A stretch of DNA of 64,000 nt from UBA1422 sp963676385 (GCA_963676385.2 CAXXMM010000002.1:62001-126000), one strand, 5' to 3'; shown: positions 25,082 to 34,434, numbered from the stretch's first letter. Translations and numbers: made by a program. The notes: a model not told the origin generated them from the letters alone.

Positions 25082-26432
25082 TGGTTGTCTGACCAAATAC
25101 TGCTACTTACGTTTGAGTAGTGCCGGTTTCAAAATGACCTCATCGGGTGGAATAGGTGAGAGATCAAGTGAATCCAGCAGTTTTCCATAGTCTTTCCCTT
25201 GCAGGAGTTGAAACGGCGTTTTGTTGCCGAATACCTCTCTTGCCACGCTGTTGATGTGACGACAAACCACGTTCAGGTCCGCCTGAGATAAGGGGTCGAA
25301 TGAAACGCCTTTGGGCAGGATTCGCCGAAGCAGGGCGTGGTTTTTCTCCACCTGCGGCTTTTGCCAGGATGCCTGAGGGTCGCAGTAAAAGATCCGGGTG
25401 CGCTGACAGTTGCTTAGCGAATATTCGAGGTTTTCGGGGTTCTTGAATTCGACTCCGTTGTCGGTGAGGATAATCGGGAAGAGTTTGCGGAACAAGGAAA
25501 GCCCAAGCAGGCTTGTGAGTTTGTCGAAGACAGCTTCAACACTTTTCATTTTGCCATCGTCCATAAGAAACATAAGCATAAAATTGTTTTGCCGAAAAAT
25601 CATGGTGAGGATAACCTTGCCTTTGCAACGCTTGCCTTTTACCGTGTCCATCTCGACGACGGAAACACCGGGATGCTCGCCGAGATAATGGTTGAAATCC
25701 TCGTAGGTGCGGCCTTTGCGGCAGCGATACTCCAGTTTTGTCAGCACTTTTTGCTTTTTTCGTTGCCGGTAGGCGACTTTTTTGGGAAGATCGATGTTCC
25801 TGACATCGAAAGCCCGGCAGTCGATGTACTTGTAAATGGTTCGCTCGGAGCAGCCGATTTCATCCGCATGAGTGGAGAAAATGTGGTTGATGGACTGGCC
25901 CTTCATGATGAGGGGAGAAATGAGAATTCCAATTTCCGACAGCTTTTGTGGACTGATTCGAAGCCCTTTTCTGCTTTCCTTCAGGGTGGTTAGGTAAGCT
26001 GCATGGGCCCGATGTGCGGAGTAGTAGGCATGATCTTTCCTGCAGGCCTTTTGTGAAAGGCATCCGGTGCAGACATAGGGAGGCTTTTCAAGGAGCTTGC
26101 AGTGAACTGAGACAAATTGGCCGCACAAGGCTTGACAGTCGAAATCTTTGCAGGTTTTGCATCTGGAAAAACAGCCTGTGGAGCGGGCCTCGCCACAAAG
26201 GTCCGTACGAAGACATCCAAAATAGTTGAGACATTCGTTCTTGCCATCGCCGATGCGACTGGCAAAAGCACGGTGCTTTTGGATTTCACGTGAAACGGTG
26301 GATGAAGAACGTCCAAGCAACCTGGCGATTGAGTTGAAGGTGAAATTTCGGACAAGGCAGCGTTCAATCAGTGCTCTGTCCGACAAAGATAAGTGCTTGC
26401 TCATGATATGCTCCATTCCGGTCAGACAACCA
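25082..26432. mobile_element. IS30-family insertion sequence (minimal bounds)
   Basis: A perfect 13-bp inverted repeat, TGGTTGTCTGACC at 25082-25094 and its complement at 26420-26432, brackets an intact IS30-type transposase gene. Related TTTGCAnnAGTAAA motifs occur outside both sides (about 25040, 26460 and 26476), so the true ends may be somewhat further out. No target duplication was identified. Confidence 0.8.
25103..26404 (-). CDS. IS30-family transposase
   Basis: A 433-residue DDE transposase. It begins MSKHLSLSDRALIERCL with an IS30-type helix-turn-helix (FNSIARLLGRSSSTVSREI). A cysteine-rich middle region follows (CKTCKDFDCQALCGQF, CTGCLSQKACRKD). The catalytic core has VVEMDTVKGKRCKG, ILTDNGVEFKNPENLEY and the Glu in WQKPQVEKNHALLRRILPKG. 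The start at 26404 follows GGAG on the minus strand; an upstream in-frame ATG at 26416 is possible. The gene appears intact, so the element may be active. Confidence 0.92.
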   Translation of the reverse strand: MSKHLSLSDRALIERCLVRNFTFNSIARLLGRSSSTVSREIQKHRAFASRIGDGKNECLNYFGCLRTDLCGEARSTGCFSRCKTCKDFDCQALCGQFVSVHCKLLEKPPYVCTGCLSQKACRKDHAYYSAHRAHAAYLTTLKESRKGLRISPQKLSEIGILISPLIMKGQSINHIFSTHADEIGCSERTIYKYIDCRAFDVRNIDLPKKVAYRQRKKQKVLTKLEYRCRKGRTYEDFNHYLGEHPGVSVVEMDTVKGKRCKGKVILTMIFRQNNFMLMFLMDDGKMKSVEAVFDKLTSLLGLSLFRKLFPIILTDNGVEFKNPENLEYSLSNCQRTRIFYCDPQASWQKPQVEKNHALLRRILPKGVSFDPLSQADLNVVCRHINSVAREVFGNKTPFQLLQGKDYGKLLDSLDLSPIPPDEVILKPALLKRK

Positions 26433-26631
26433 GAATTAAGTATATCCAAAAATGACTCTTTGCAATAGTAAATGCAAGTTTGCACAAGTAAAAGTAGACA
26501 AAAAGTTGCGTTTAGTTTTGCAATTAACGACCAATTTATCTGCACAGAAAAGTGTAACAGGCTTATTTTTTGTGTAAGAGATACGGAAATGACATTATCA
26601 TATATTTACCATATCGCAACAAAAATCTGGC

Positions 26632-26812
26632 TTGACAACTACAGTCAAGTGATGTATCGTTTACTCAGGAATCTCAAGAGAGGTGTATGTCATCCTTGGG
26701 GTTATATATCGGTATTGTGTAGCAGTTATATAGTTGGATGCTTAAGAAGAAGACAACTTTTGTACGCTTCTTATGGAATCAGCGCGAACCATTGTGTTGT
26801 GCTGATTTTTTG
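26632..26812 (+). promoter_or_regulatory. Promoter, leader and terminator hairpin of the secreted amidohydrolase gene (leader pair L1/L2)
   Basis: TTGACA (26632-26637), a 17-bp spacer and TATCGT (26655-26660) form the promoter. The leader carries AAGAGAG (26676-26682) and GTCATCCTT (26689-26697), both repeated at the same distance from the promoter of the secreted esterase gene. It ends in a hairpin (AATCAGCGC with GTGCTGATT, 26777-26807) and a T run, 23 nt before the start codon, so attenuation is likely. The first part resembles the opening of SAM-I riboswitches, but the rest of that class is missing. The remainder of 26433-26631 holds no gene. Confidence 0.55.
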
Positions 26813-26834
26813 TTTTTTTGAGAAAGGAGATCTT

Positions 26835-29048
26835 ATGAAAAAATTATTAACTTTGATTCTGATGGTGGCTGTTATTTTTACTTTTACACCAATGATATCA
26901 GGTGCCACTCAAGTAAATGCGGCGACCAGCATAAATGCACCGACTGAGTTTTATGGAAGTGGAACCAAAGATTCTGTGAAGCTTTCGTGGAGCAAAGTAA
27001 AGGGTGCGTCCCAATTTGTGATATACAAGGGAGGCGAGAAACTAAAAACTGTAGAGGGAACATCTTTTACAGATAAAAAGGTTAAAGTGGGCAAGGTCTA
27101 TAGTTACAAAGTACAGGCCAAGTCGGGTTCAAAGAAAAGTTCTTTTACTTATACCATTAAAATAAAAGCTCAAAAAAATGTGAACGTCAAAAGGGTAACG
27201 ATGAATTTCAAATCCAAGTCCATAGCACTGGGCAAAACAGTTTCTCTTAAGGCGACCATCACTCCATCAAGAGAAGTATTGTCAAAAAAAGTAATATGGA
27301 CATCTTCTAACAGTGAGATTGCATCTGTCAGCAGCACGGGCAAAGTGACTGCGAAAGGCGCTGGAGATTGCAAGGTTATCGCACGGGCGCATAGTGGCAA
27401 AGTGGCAACTTGCGCCATAAAAGTGACTGGCGCTGCGGATTATGTAATTGAAGGAACAATAAAAACTGAAGATAAGGGAAACCGCGTAGTGGAAGCTGCA
27501 GCGGTGAAGGATGGTAAATTTATCTATGTAGGCAGCAAGGTTGGCGCAAAGAAATATATAAACAAGAAGACGGAAATTGTAAGTACTGAGGATGGAATGG
27601 CATTGCCAAGCTTTACCGATGGACATGCACATGGTTACTACGGAGGAGTTAACGCACTTTACAACTTGAGAATGTATAGTGGAACATCTAATGATGAGTA
27701 CCTTGGAATGGTAGCGAAATTTGTTGCAGATCACCCGGAAGCGGCTTCTATCAAAGGTATCGGTTGGAAGGACGGATGTTATGGAGAGAGTGGACCTCTT
27801 GCGGCAGATCTTGACAAAATCAGCACAGACGTTCCAATCGTCCTTACAGCTTTAGGAGCACATTCTTTATGGTGTAACTCAAAAGCCATGGAGATGGCGG
27901 GTGTCGACAAAAATACCGCGGATCCAGGTGGAAATGCAGTAATTGAACGAGATGCAGACGGAAATCCGACAGGCACGTTCAGAGAGGGTGCTGCAATGGG
28001 ACTTATCAACAGCATACTTCCTGATTATACTGTTGAACAGTATAAAAATGGAATTCTTCGCTATCAGGAAGAATATATGCAGTATGGAATCACCGCATAT
28101 TTTGAACCCATGGCTAACAATAGTAAAAATTTGCTTCAGGCATATAATGAATTGGATGCCGAAGGGAAAATGCTTATTCATTGTTATGGAGGGTTTAGAG
28201 GAAATGTTGCGGATGCGGTAGAGGCAAAGAATGCTGCTGCTGGTGGAGATTTTGAGATTACTGCGGTCAAAGTTGCCTGTGATGGTGTTGTAGAGGGCCA
28301 CACGGCTTGGCTACTTGAGCCTTATGCGGATGACCCGAGTGACTATGGTACGGCGAATTGGACTCAAGATGATTTGAATGCATATTGCCTAGAAGCCAAT
28401 CAAGCAGGGCTTTCAGTGCATACTCATGCAATAGGCGATGCGGCATCACACCAGATACTTAATGCCTTAGAGTATGCTTATGAACAAACAGGGGCACATA
28501 ATATGAGAAATGCAATAACGCATCTACAGTTGATTACCGAGGAAGACATAGCAAAAATGGCAAAACTGGATGTTATTGCAGTGCCACAACCGTATTGGCA
28601 TTTTAAAGAGGACGGATATTTTGATGCTTTAGAAGTGCCATATCTTGGGGAAGAAAGAGCAAACAATGAGTACCCTATGCAATCGTTTTTTGACAATGAT
28701 GTTGTTGTTTCAAGTGGAAGCGATTATTCGGCAACGAATCCGGCAATACCCCTTGAGGGCATTCAAATTGGTGCGACCAGATGCAGTTCAGATGGGGACA
28801 CAAGCACCTTGTTGAAATCGTCTCAAAGAGCAACTGTGGAAGAGATGATAAAATCGTTTACTTACAATGGTGCGTATCAGAATTCTGCAGAGAAGGTAAC
28901 CGGTTCCATTGAGGTGGGAAAAGATGCAAATTTTATTCTTCTCAATAAGGATATCACAAAGATAAACAAATTTGATATAAGCAGTGCAAGTATTCTTAGG
29001 ACATACTACGAAGGCGAATTAATATACAAAGCTGAAACAGAAAAATAG
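26835..29048 (+). CDS. Secreted YtcJ-type amidohydrolase with FN3 and Big2 domains
   Basis: A 737-residue exported enzyme. Residues 1-33 form a signal peptide (MKKLLTLILMVAVIFTFTP, cleavage near VNAAT). Next come an FN3-like module (VKLSWSKVKGASQFVIYKGG) and a bacterial Ig-like Big2 module (VIWTSSNSEIASVSSTGKV, then CKVIARAHSG). The rest is a metal-dependent amidohydrolase of the YtcJ/Amidohydro_3 family, with FTDGHAHGYYGG, SVHTHAIGDAASHQ and SGSDYSATNP. ATG 26835 follows AAAGGAGA. Its catalytic domain is related to the cytoplasmic protein at 42585, and its front end to the esterase at 31393. Exported members of this family are uncommon. Substrate unknown. Confidence 0.9.
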   Translation: MKKLLTLILMVAVIFTFTPMISGATQVNAATSINAPTEFYGSGTKDSVKLSWSKVKGASQFVIYKGGEKLKTVEGTSFTDKKVKVGKVYSYKVQAKSGSKKSSFTYTIKIKAQKNVNVKRVTMNFKSKSIALGKTVSLKATITPSREVLSKKVIWTSSNSEIASVSSTGKVTAKGAGDCKVIARAHSGKVATCAIKVTGAADYVIEGTIKTEDKGNRVVEAAAVKDGKFIYVGSKVGAKKYINKKTEIVSTEDGMALPSFTDGHAHGYYGGVNALYNLRMYSGTSNDEYLGMVAKFVADHPEAASIKGIGWKDGCYGESGPLAADLDKISTDVPIVLTALGAHSLWCNSKAMEMAGVDKNTADPGGNAVIERDADGNPTGTFREGAAMGLINSILPDYTVEQYKNGILRYQEEYMQYGITAYFEPMANNSKNLLQAYNELDAEGKMLIHCYGGFRGNVADAVEAKNAAAGGDFEITAVKVACDGVVEGHTAWLLEPYADDPSDYGTANWTQDDLNAYCLEANQAGLSVHTHAIGDAASHQILNALEYAYEQTGAHNMRNAITHLQLITEEDIAKMAKLDVIAVPQPYWHFKEDGYFDALEVPYLGEERANNEYPMQSFFDNDVVVSSGSDYSATNPAIPLEGIQIGATRCSSDGDTSTLLKSSQRATVEEMIKSFTYNGAYQNSAEKVTGSIEVGKDANFILLNKDITKINKFDISSASILRTYYEGELIYKAETEK

Positions 29049-29078
29049 TTTGGGTTAATCCTTGACGGGCTAGTGAAC

Positions 29079-29104
29079 GGCGGCAGATTTTTGTAAATCT
29101 GCCG
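29079..29104 (+). terminator. Terminator of the secreted amidohydrolase gene
   Basis: GCGGCAGATTT (29079-29089) pairs perfectly with AAATCTGCCGC (29094-29104). The same GCGGCAGA/TCTGCCGC stem follows the secreted esterase gene (33604-33629). Confidence 0.8.
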
Positions 29105-29239
29105 CTGTTTGCTCATAGCGTTAACATTATTTTTGATAAAAAAGGCAAAGCAAACAGTCAACTGCTATTGAGTGAGAAAATAAGAAAGCAATCTATGCTA
29201 ACCGTGCTAAGATAAGGTGGGTTGCAGATTGTTGTACTG

Positions 29240-29268
29240 TTGTGCAGATGTGAAAAGTTTTGTATAAT
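29240..29268 (+). promoter_or_regulatory. Promoter of the dCache histidine kinase gene
   Basis: TTGTGC (29240-29245), a 17-bp spacer and TATAAT (29263-29268), 19 bp before the start codon. Confidence 0.65.
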
Positions 29269-29287
29269 CAAATTGAGGAACCCGCGG

Positions 29288-31027
29288 ATGAAAACGATTG
29301 TATTAAAAGTAATGCTATCAATAATAGTCTTCACCATGTTGGGGCTTTTAGTAATTGGTTTTGTGAGCACTACAAACAATAGGGTGGTTTTGCAAAAGGA
29401 ATTGAAAGAAAAGCTGCAATATTTTACTGAAGATTATGCTTTCCAGTTTAGCCAAGGTTTTGACACCCAAGAAAGCGAAGCAAAAACGATTGCAGCTTTT
29501 GTGAGTCAAAAATTTGTCATGTCAGAATACGAAGGTAACCGAGATTTTTTTAATGATGATTATGAACTTTTAAAAAAAACCATTAAACAGGTTGCGGAAA
29601 ATGACAAAAACATAATCAGTATTTATTTTACCTTTAATCCGAAAAAATCAGGAGGAAATGACGAAATATGGTATGCCAGAAAAGGAAGTAAACTGATATG
29701 TGAAGATACTATTATAAAAGCAGATACACCGAAAAATGGAGAAATATGGCTAGCCGAAAGTGAATACACACAATATTATTATGATGCTGTAAAATATAAT
29801 TCTGTTTGGACTCAAGTCAATTATGATATGCGTCTCCACGCAGACATTGCAACATATGCACAATCGGTTTATGATAAGAATCACCAATTAATAGGCGTGG
29901 TAGGCATAGACATTCCAGTGGAGAGCATCATGACAACAGTGAAAAAAATAAAAGCATATGATTCAACCACGGCAATGCTAGCAGATGCAGATATGGGTTA
30001 TATAGCGGGGAGTACTACAAAGCAAGAATATAAGTATATAAAAACAAAAAAACAATTGATTCAGGAAATAAATGGAGAAAATAATTCAGGGGTCATCAAT
30101 TACACGGCAAACCATAAGAAGCATATTTTATCATATGCAAAAATATCAAACGGCTGGATTCTAATAGTCGATCAACCTGCACAGGAAGTGTTTGCATCAA
30201 CGTTAAAAATGCAGATCATTATCATTTTGGTTGGGGTGCTAGTCTTGATCATAGTCACAATTTATGCAGTTGTTTTTTCTAGAAAAGCGATAAATCCAAT
30301 CATCAGCGAATATGAAAAAAAAGACATATATATCCACAGCCAGGCGAGGCAGGCAAAACTTGGGGAGATGATAGGTATTATTGCGCACCAGTGGAAACAA
30401 CCACTCAATAGTATGGGGATAAATCTTTCAAATCTGTCCGATGATTTCCGAAAAGGAATATTAGGACAAGATAGATTGGACCAATATGTGTACAAGTTAA
30501 AATTGACAATAGAAAACATGTCAGATACTGTTAATGATTTTTCGAATTTTCTTAAACCTGATAAGGAAAAAATAGTTTTTAGCATCAATAAAGAAATAGA
30601 AAAAATACTATTATTGATGGAATATAGAATAAAGAAAGAATCTTTAAGTATATATTTCGAAGGAAGACAAATTATGGGCTACGGATTTAGAAATGAATTT
30701 GGGCAAACTTTATTCAGTGTGATAAATAATGCAGCTGATGCTTTGACGGAAAACAATACCAATAATCGAAAAATAACAATAACCACAATAACCACAAAAA
30801 ACAATATGAGTAAAATAATTGTTCATAACAAAAGTAAACCGATACCGGAAAAAAATTTAAAAATGATATTTGAACCATATTTTACAACAAAGGATGACAA
30901 GGGCGGAACAGGTTTGGGTTTATACATGTCAAAAGAAATCATTGAGGATCACATGAACGGTAGTATAGATATTAGCAATGTGGAAGATGGTGTCGAATGT
31001 TGCATTTGCATTCCGAACAAGAAATGA
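29288..31027 (+). CDS. Membrane sensor histidine kinase with extracellular dCache domain
   Basis: A 579-residue kinase. A first membrane helix (IVLKVMLSIIVFTMLGLLVI) and a second near residue 310 (IIIILVGVLVLIIVTIYAVV) enclose an extracellular dCache sensor, with the DIPVESIMTTV and GWILIVDQPAQEV segments typical of Cache domains. The cytoplasmic part has an unusual H-box, GIIAHQWKQPLNSMG, in the class with 'HQWRQPL'. The ATPase domain has INNAADAL and GGTGLGLYMSKEI. ATG 29288 is preferred over an upstream frame because GAGGAA precedes it. It stands between two secreted enzymes; a response regulator follows the second, so they probably form one extracellular sensing system. Confidence 0.9.
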   Translation: MKTIVLKVMLSIIVFTMLGLLVIGFVSTTNNRVVLQKELKEKLQYFTEDYAFQFSQGFDTQESEAKTIAAFVSQKFVMSEYEGNRDFFNDDYELLKKTIKQVAENDKNIISIYFTFNPKKSGGNDEIWYARKGSKLICEDTIIKADTPKNGEIWLAESEYTQYYYDAVKYNSVWTQVNYDMRLHADIATYAQSVYDKNHQLIGVVGIDIPVESIMTTVKKIKAYDSTTAMLADADMGYIAGSTTKQEYKYIKTKKQLIQEINGENNSGVINYTANHKKHILSYAKISNGWILIVDQPAQEVFASTLKMQIIIILVGVLVLIIVTIYAVVFSRKAINPIISEYEKKDIYIHSQARQAKLGEMIGIIAHQWKQPLNSMGINLSNLSDDFRKGILGQDRLDQYVYKLKLTIENMSDTVNDFSNFLKPDKEKIVFSINKEIEKILLLMEYRIKKESLSIYFEGRQIMGYGFRNEFGQTLFSVINNAADALTENNTNNRKITITTITTKNNMSKIIVHNKSKPIPEKNLKMIFEPYFTTKDDKGGTGLGLYMSKEIIEDHMNGSIDISNVEDGVECCICIPNKK

Positions 31028-31068
31028 TATTGATTGCTTGTTCGGACGACATTGCATTTTACCAACGT

Positions 31069-31140
31069 AAGTGAGGGAAAACACAGAATATTAAGTGAGG
31101 GAAAACACAGAATATTAAGTGAGAGAAAACACAGAATATT
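31069..31140 (+). repeat. Three tandem 24-bp repeats abutting the esterase promoter
   Basis: Units 31069-31092, 31093-31116 and 31117-31140 read AAGTGAGGGAAAACACAGAA plus TATT, with one G-to-A change in the third. They end one base before the -35 TTGACA at 31142. Tandem binding sites for an activator, such as the nearby response regulator, are the likely reading. The 24-bp period is not an exact number of helical turns. Confidence 0.85.
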
Positions 31141-31141
31141 G

Positions 31142-31306
31142 TTGACAATAACCGGATAATTATATAGAATCAAGTTAGATTTTAAGAGAGACAGGTCATC
31201 CTTAAGATTTGGGTTTCGTTATGAATGTTGAAGAATGAGGAAAAGGCTCGAGAAGTCCGTTCCTTACAAGATCAACGCAAAGCAATGCTTTGTATTGGTC
31301 TTTTTT
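31142..31306 (+). promoter_or_regulatory. Promoter, leader and terminator hairpin of the secreted esterase gene (leader pair L1/L2)
   Basis: TTGACA (31142-31147), a 17-bp spacer and TAGAAT (31165-31170) form the promoter. The leader has AAGAGAG (31184-31190) and GTCATCCTT (31195-31203), as in the amidohydrolase leader. A hairpin AAGATCAA/TTGGTCTT (31268-31302), with an inner CAAAGC/GCTTTG stem, runs into T6 about 87 nt before the start codon. It is probably an attenuator; no known riboswitch class was recognised. Confidence 0.55.
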
Positions 31307-31392
31307 ATTGCAAAGAAAGGAGTGAATTATTGAAAAAACGTATTCTTGTGTTTCATGAGTTATATAGTATTTAACAGAAAGAAGGAATAGTC

Positions 31393-33577
31393 ATGAAAAA
31401 AATATTGATGGTCATTTTAGCGGTGGCAATAACCATGACCTTCATTCCGTTGTTGCCGGATACTGCGCAGGCCAATGCTGCCACAAATATCAAAGCACCG
31501 ACAACATTTTATGGAGGGACTACTGCAAAAGGCAATGTGGAACTTTCATGGGGAAAAGTGGAAGGTGCTTCACAGTATGTGATTTACAAAGATGGCAAAG
31601 CGTTAAAATCGGTAAAAACCATAAAGTATATTGACAAAAATATAAAACAGGGCAAAACATACAATTATAAGATAAAGACGAAAGCTGGTTCACAACAAAG
31701 TGCATTCAGCTACACCATCAAAATCAAAGCGGCAAAAGACAGTAATGTGAGTAAGGTAACACTGAATATCAAATCGAAGACTCTCATTCAAGGAAAAACA
31801 TATAAAATAACCGCTAAAATTTCACCTTCAAGGAAAGTGGTGTCCAAAAGTCTAATTTGGAAAACAAGTGACAGTAGCGTTGCGACAGTAAGCGCCGATG
31901 GGAAAGTAACTGCTAAACAGGCAGGCAAATGCAAGATCTCTGCGAGAGCTCACAGTGGGAAGACAGCATATTGTACCATAACTGTAGACGGCCCTGCCGC
32001 CTCAGCAACCACAGGGACGTACGTGGGACAAAATAATAATGGCATATGCGAATTTCTTGGAATAAGATATGGCGATATGGAATCATTTAAACGAGCCACA
32101 GATGTACAAACAACGACTGCAGATATCATTCCAGCAAAAGAGTGGGGCAAAAACTGCCTGCAACCTTACGATGAGGTAGAGAAAGCGTCTCAAGACCCCT
32201 GTTCACAGGATTGCCTATACCTTAATGTGTGGACAAAAGATGTCAATACAAAGAACAAACCAGTCATCGTGTTTATTCACGGAGGAGGGAATGTTGCAGG
32301 AGGAACTAGCGATCCCATGTATGATGGAGAATCTTTTGTGCGGAATCTCCCGCAAAATGAAGATTGCGTTTTTGTTACCATCAATTATAGACTTTCATTT
32401 ATGGGAGGGATTGATTTATCCGTACTTCCGGACTACACAAGCGAATATGCTGATGCAATCAATCTGACAAAACTTGATCAGACTCAGGCACTGAAGTGGG
32501 TAAATGAAAACATCAAAGCCTGGGGAGGAAATGATGATAATATTACAATAGCAGGACAATCGGCGGCTGGACGGGCTGTCAACGCCTTGATGGCAGACCC
32601 CAAAACAAACAAGTACTTCCAGCATGCAATTGAAGATAGTGGCGTGCTAGCATATCGATTAATTAGCACGGAAACGGCTAAGAAACATGCGAAAGATGCA
32701 CTTGAGATACTTGACGTCGATTCAATTGAGGAACTCACATCTTTAACAGATGCGGAAATTTCGGATAAAATAGAGGAAATAAATAATGTGACAAATGCCG
32801 GAACAAGATGCGCAGATGGCAATATTATTTCCAAAACCTGGTGGGATGACCTCAGAAACGGTGCGGCCAAAGATGTTGATTTGCTCATTGGATGTGTAAA
32901 CGGAGAGCAAGATTGGGGCTCAATTGATTATAGCACAGGCATTTCAGAGCCAACAACAAATTATACAAAGTTATACAATAGATTGAAAGGTGGGGAGCAA
33001 AGCGAAAGCAATCTGTATGGTGCATTGTATGCTTTTAACTACCCAGGGCTAGTGGATAACTATCTGAATAGCGCATGGTGAAAATGGCGATAAAGTAAAA
33101 TTAATGCAAGATTTAGTCAATGATTTGACAGCCGCATATCCAAATGAATTGATAGCGGAAGCCCAATCGGTTTGGAACAAAGACACATATAATTATTATT
33201 GGGAATATGCTCCAAATAAGAATGACGTTTTGAACTTTTCCGGCGATAGCGCGGAGGTCTCCCCTTGGGGACGCGCGTTGCATTGTATGGATTTATGCTT
33301 TGCATTCGGGACATTGAAAGATGGCTATACTGAATTGACGGGAGACTACACAAAACTCCCACAAAATCTTGTGACGCAGATGCAGCAAGTATGGTACAAT
33401 TTTGCTAAGACTGGGAACCCAAACAATAGTAGCATATCACACTGGGATTCATTTAATAACAGAACAAAAGAGACGATGGTCATTACCAATGAAGCAAAGT
33501 GGAAATGCAAATACAATTATAGGAAAACAGCCATGGACATTCTCAGTGAGATTAGACCTTACGGAGAATCGGAATAA
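31393..33577 (+). pseudogene. Secreted carboxylesterase (type B) with FN3 and Big2 domains, +1 frameshift
   Basis: An exported enzyme of about 725 residues if read across one frameshift. It has a signal peptide (MKKILMVILAVAITMTFIP, cleavage near ANAAT), an FN3-like module (VELSWGKVEGASQYVIYKDG) and a Big2 module (SSVATVSADGKVTAKQAGK). A PnbA-type esterase domain follows, with IFIHGGGNVAGG-like oxyanion loop and nucleophile Ser in TIAGQSAAGRAV. The first frame stops at 33081. A +1 shift near 33069-33075 restores HGENGDKVKLMQDLVNDLTA and the catalytic His region WGRALHCMDLCFAFG, ending at 33577. The break separates the nucleophile from the catalytic His, so the protein is inactive unless the shift is a sequencing error. 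Confidence 0.85.
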
Positions 33578-33603
33578 CTGCACATCCATATAACACCGAT
33601 ATG

Positions 33604-33629
33604 GCGGCAGATCTTCTTGGGTCTGCCGC
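33604..33629 (+). terminator. Terminator of the secreted esterase gene
   Basis: GCGGCAGATC (33604-33613) pairs with GGTCTGCCGC (33620-33629). It is nearly the same stem as after the secreted amidohydrolase gene. Confidence 0.7.
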
Positions 33630-33674
33630 TATGACTTTTAAGCGACCCCTGTTTTCCTATACAAGGAGGATATT

Positions 33675-34434
33675 ATGGCAGAATTAAATGAAATGAAAAT
33701 ATTGTATGTAGAAGATGATGTAGAAACACGTGAGGCATTACAGTACTTTTTGAAAAGAAGATGCGGGGAAAATTTTCTGTGCGAAAGATGCGGAATCTGC
33801 AATGACCATCTTTGAAGAAAACAAACCGGATATTATTTTGCTTGATCTTCTTTTGCCAGAGATGAGTGGAATGGATTTAATTGAGGCAATAAGGCGAAAA
33901 AATGATAGTGTCCCAATCATTATCACTACTACAGTCGAGGAGATTAGCACAATCATTGAATCAATAGATAAAAATATCAATTCGTATATTATAAAGCCTA
34001 TTAACACTTATGACCTAGAAACAAAACTCAACAATATCGCTGAAAACCTCGGGCAGAAGCAATTTGTGCAAAGAAGAAAAGCACATTACAACCAGGACAA
34101 ATATAAGGGACAGATGGAAGATGAAATCCGTGTGGATTTTTTAAAACTTTTAAAAACTAGTGCCGGCAAAGGACCCTTGAAGGTAGATGTATATTTAGGT
34201 TCCGATTTTGTCGAGATAATAGCGAAGGACTCTTTGACAGCTTTTGAAAAAACAATCATGGAGAATAAAAATAGTTTGCTAATAATAGAGCAAGGGCGGG
34301 AAATTTTTTATAAGATTATTAAAAGCCGTATTGAGAAAATAGTGACAGACCGGACATGCATCAAGTTTAAAATGGAAAATATCAAGATTGATGTGTACAA
34401 TAAGACGGATCGTCTATACTTGACAGTAGAATAG
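33675..34434 (+). pseudogene. Response regulator with DUF2294/MpsC-like output domain, +1 frameshift
   Basis: Read across one frameshift, this is a protein of about 252 residues. A receiver domain begins MAELNEMKILYVEDDVETRE at ATG 33675 (after AAGGAGG). It breaks at a G4 run (33765-33768) and continues in the +1 frame as KIFCAKDAESAMTIFEENKPDIILLDLLLPEMSG with the phosphoacceptor Asp. The C-terminal part (LLKTSAGKGPLKVDVYLGSD, then SLLIIEQGREIFYKIIKSRI) resembles the DUF2294/MpsC domain, an unusual output module. It probably receives phosphate from the dCache kinase at 29288. It is inactive as written unless the shift is an error. Confidence 0.75.

Noticed and set aside
25040..26490. TTTGCAnnAGTAAA motifs around the IS30 element as terminal inverted repeats
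   Set aside because: The copies are in direct, not inverted, orientation, so they were not used to set the element ends.
26676..26700. SAM-I riboswitch before the secreted amidohydrolase
   Set aside because: Only the opening TCAAGAGAGGTG-like stretch fits; the remaining conserved SAM-I core is absent.
31069..31140. Short CRISPR array
   Set aside because: The 24-bp units are directly tandem with no spacers, and no cas gene is present.
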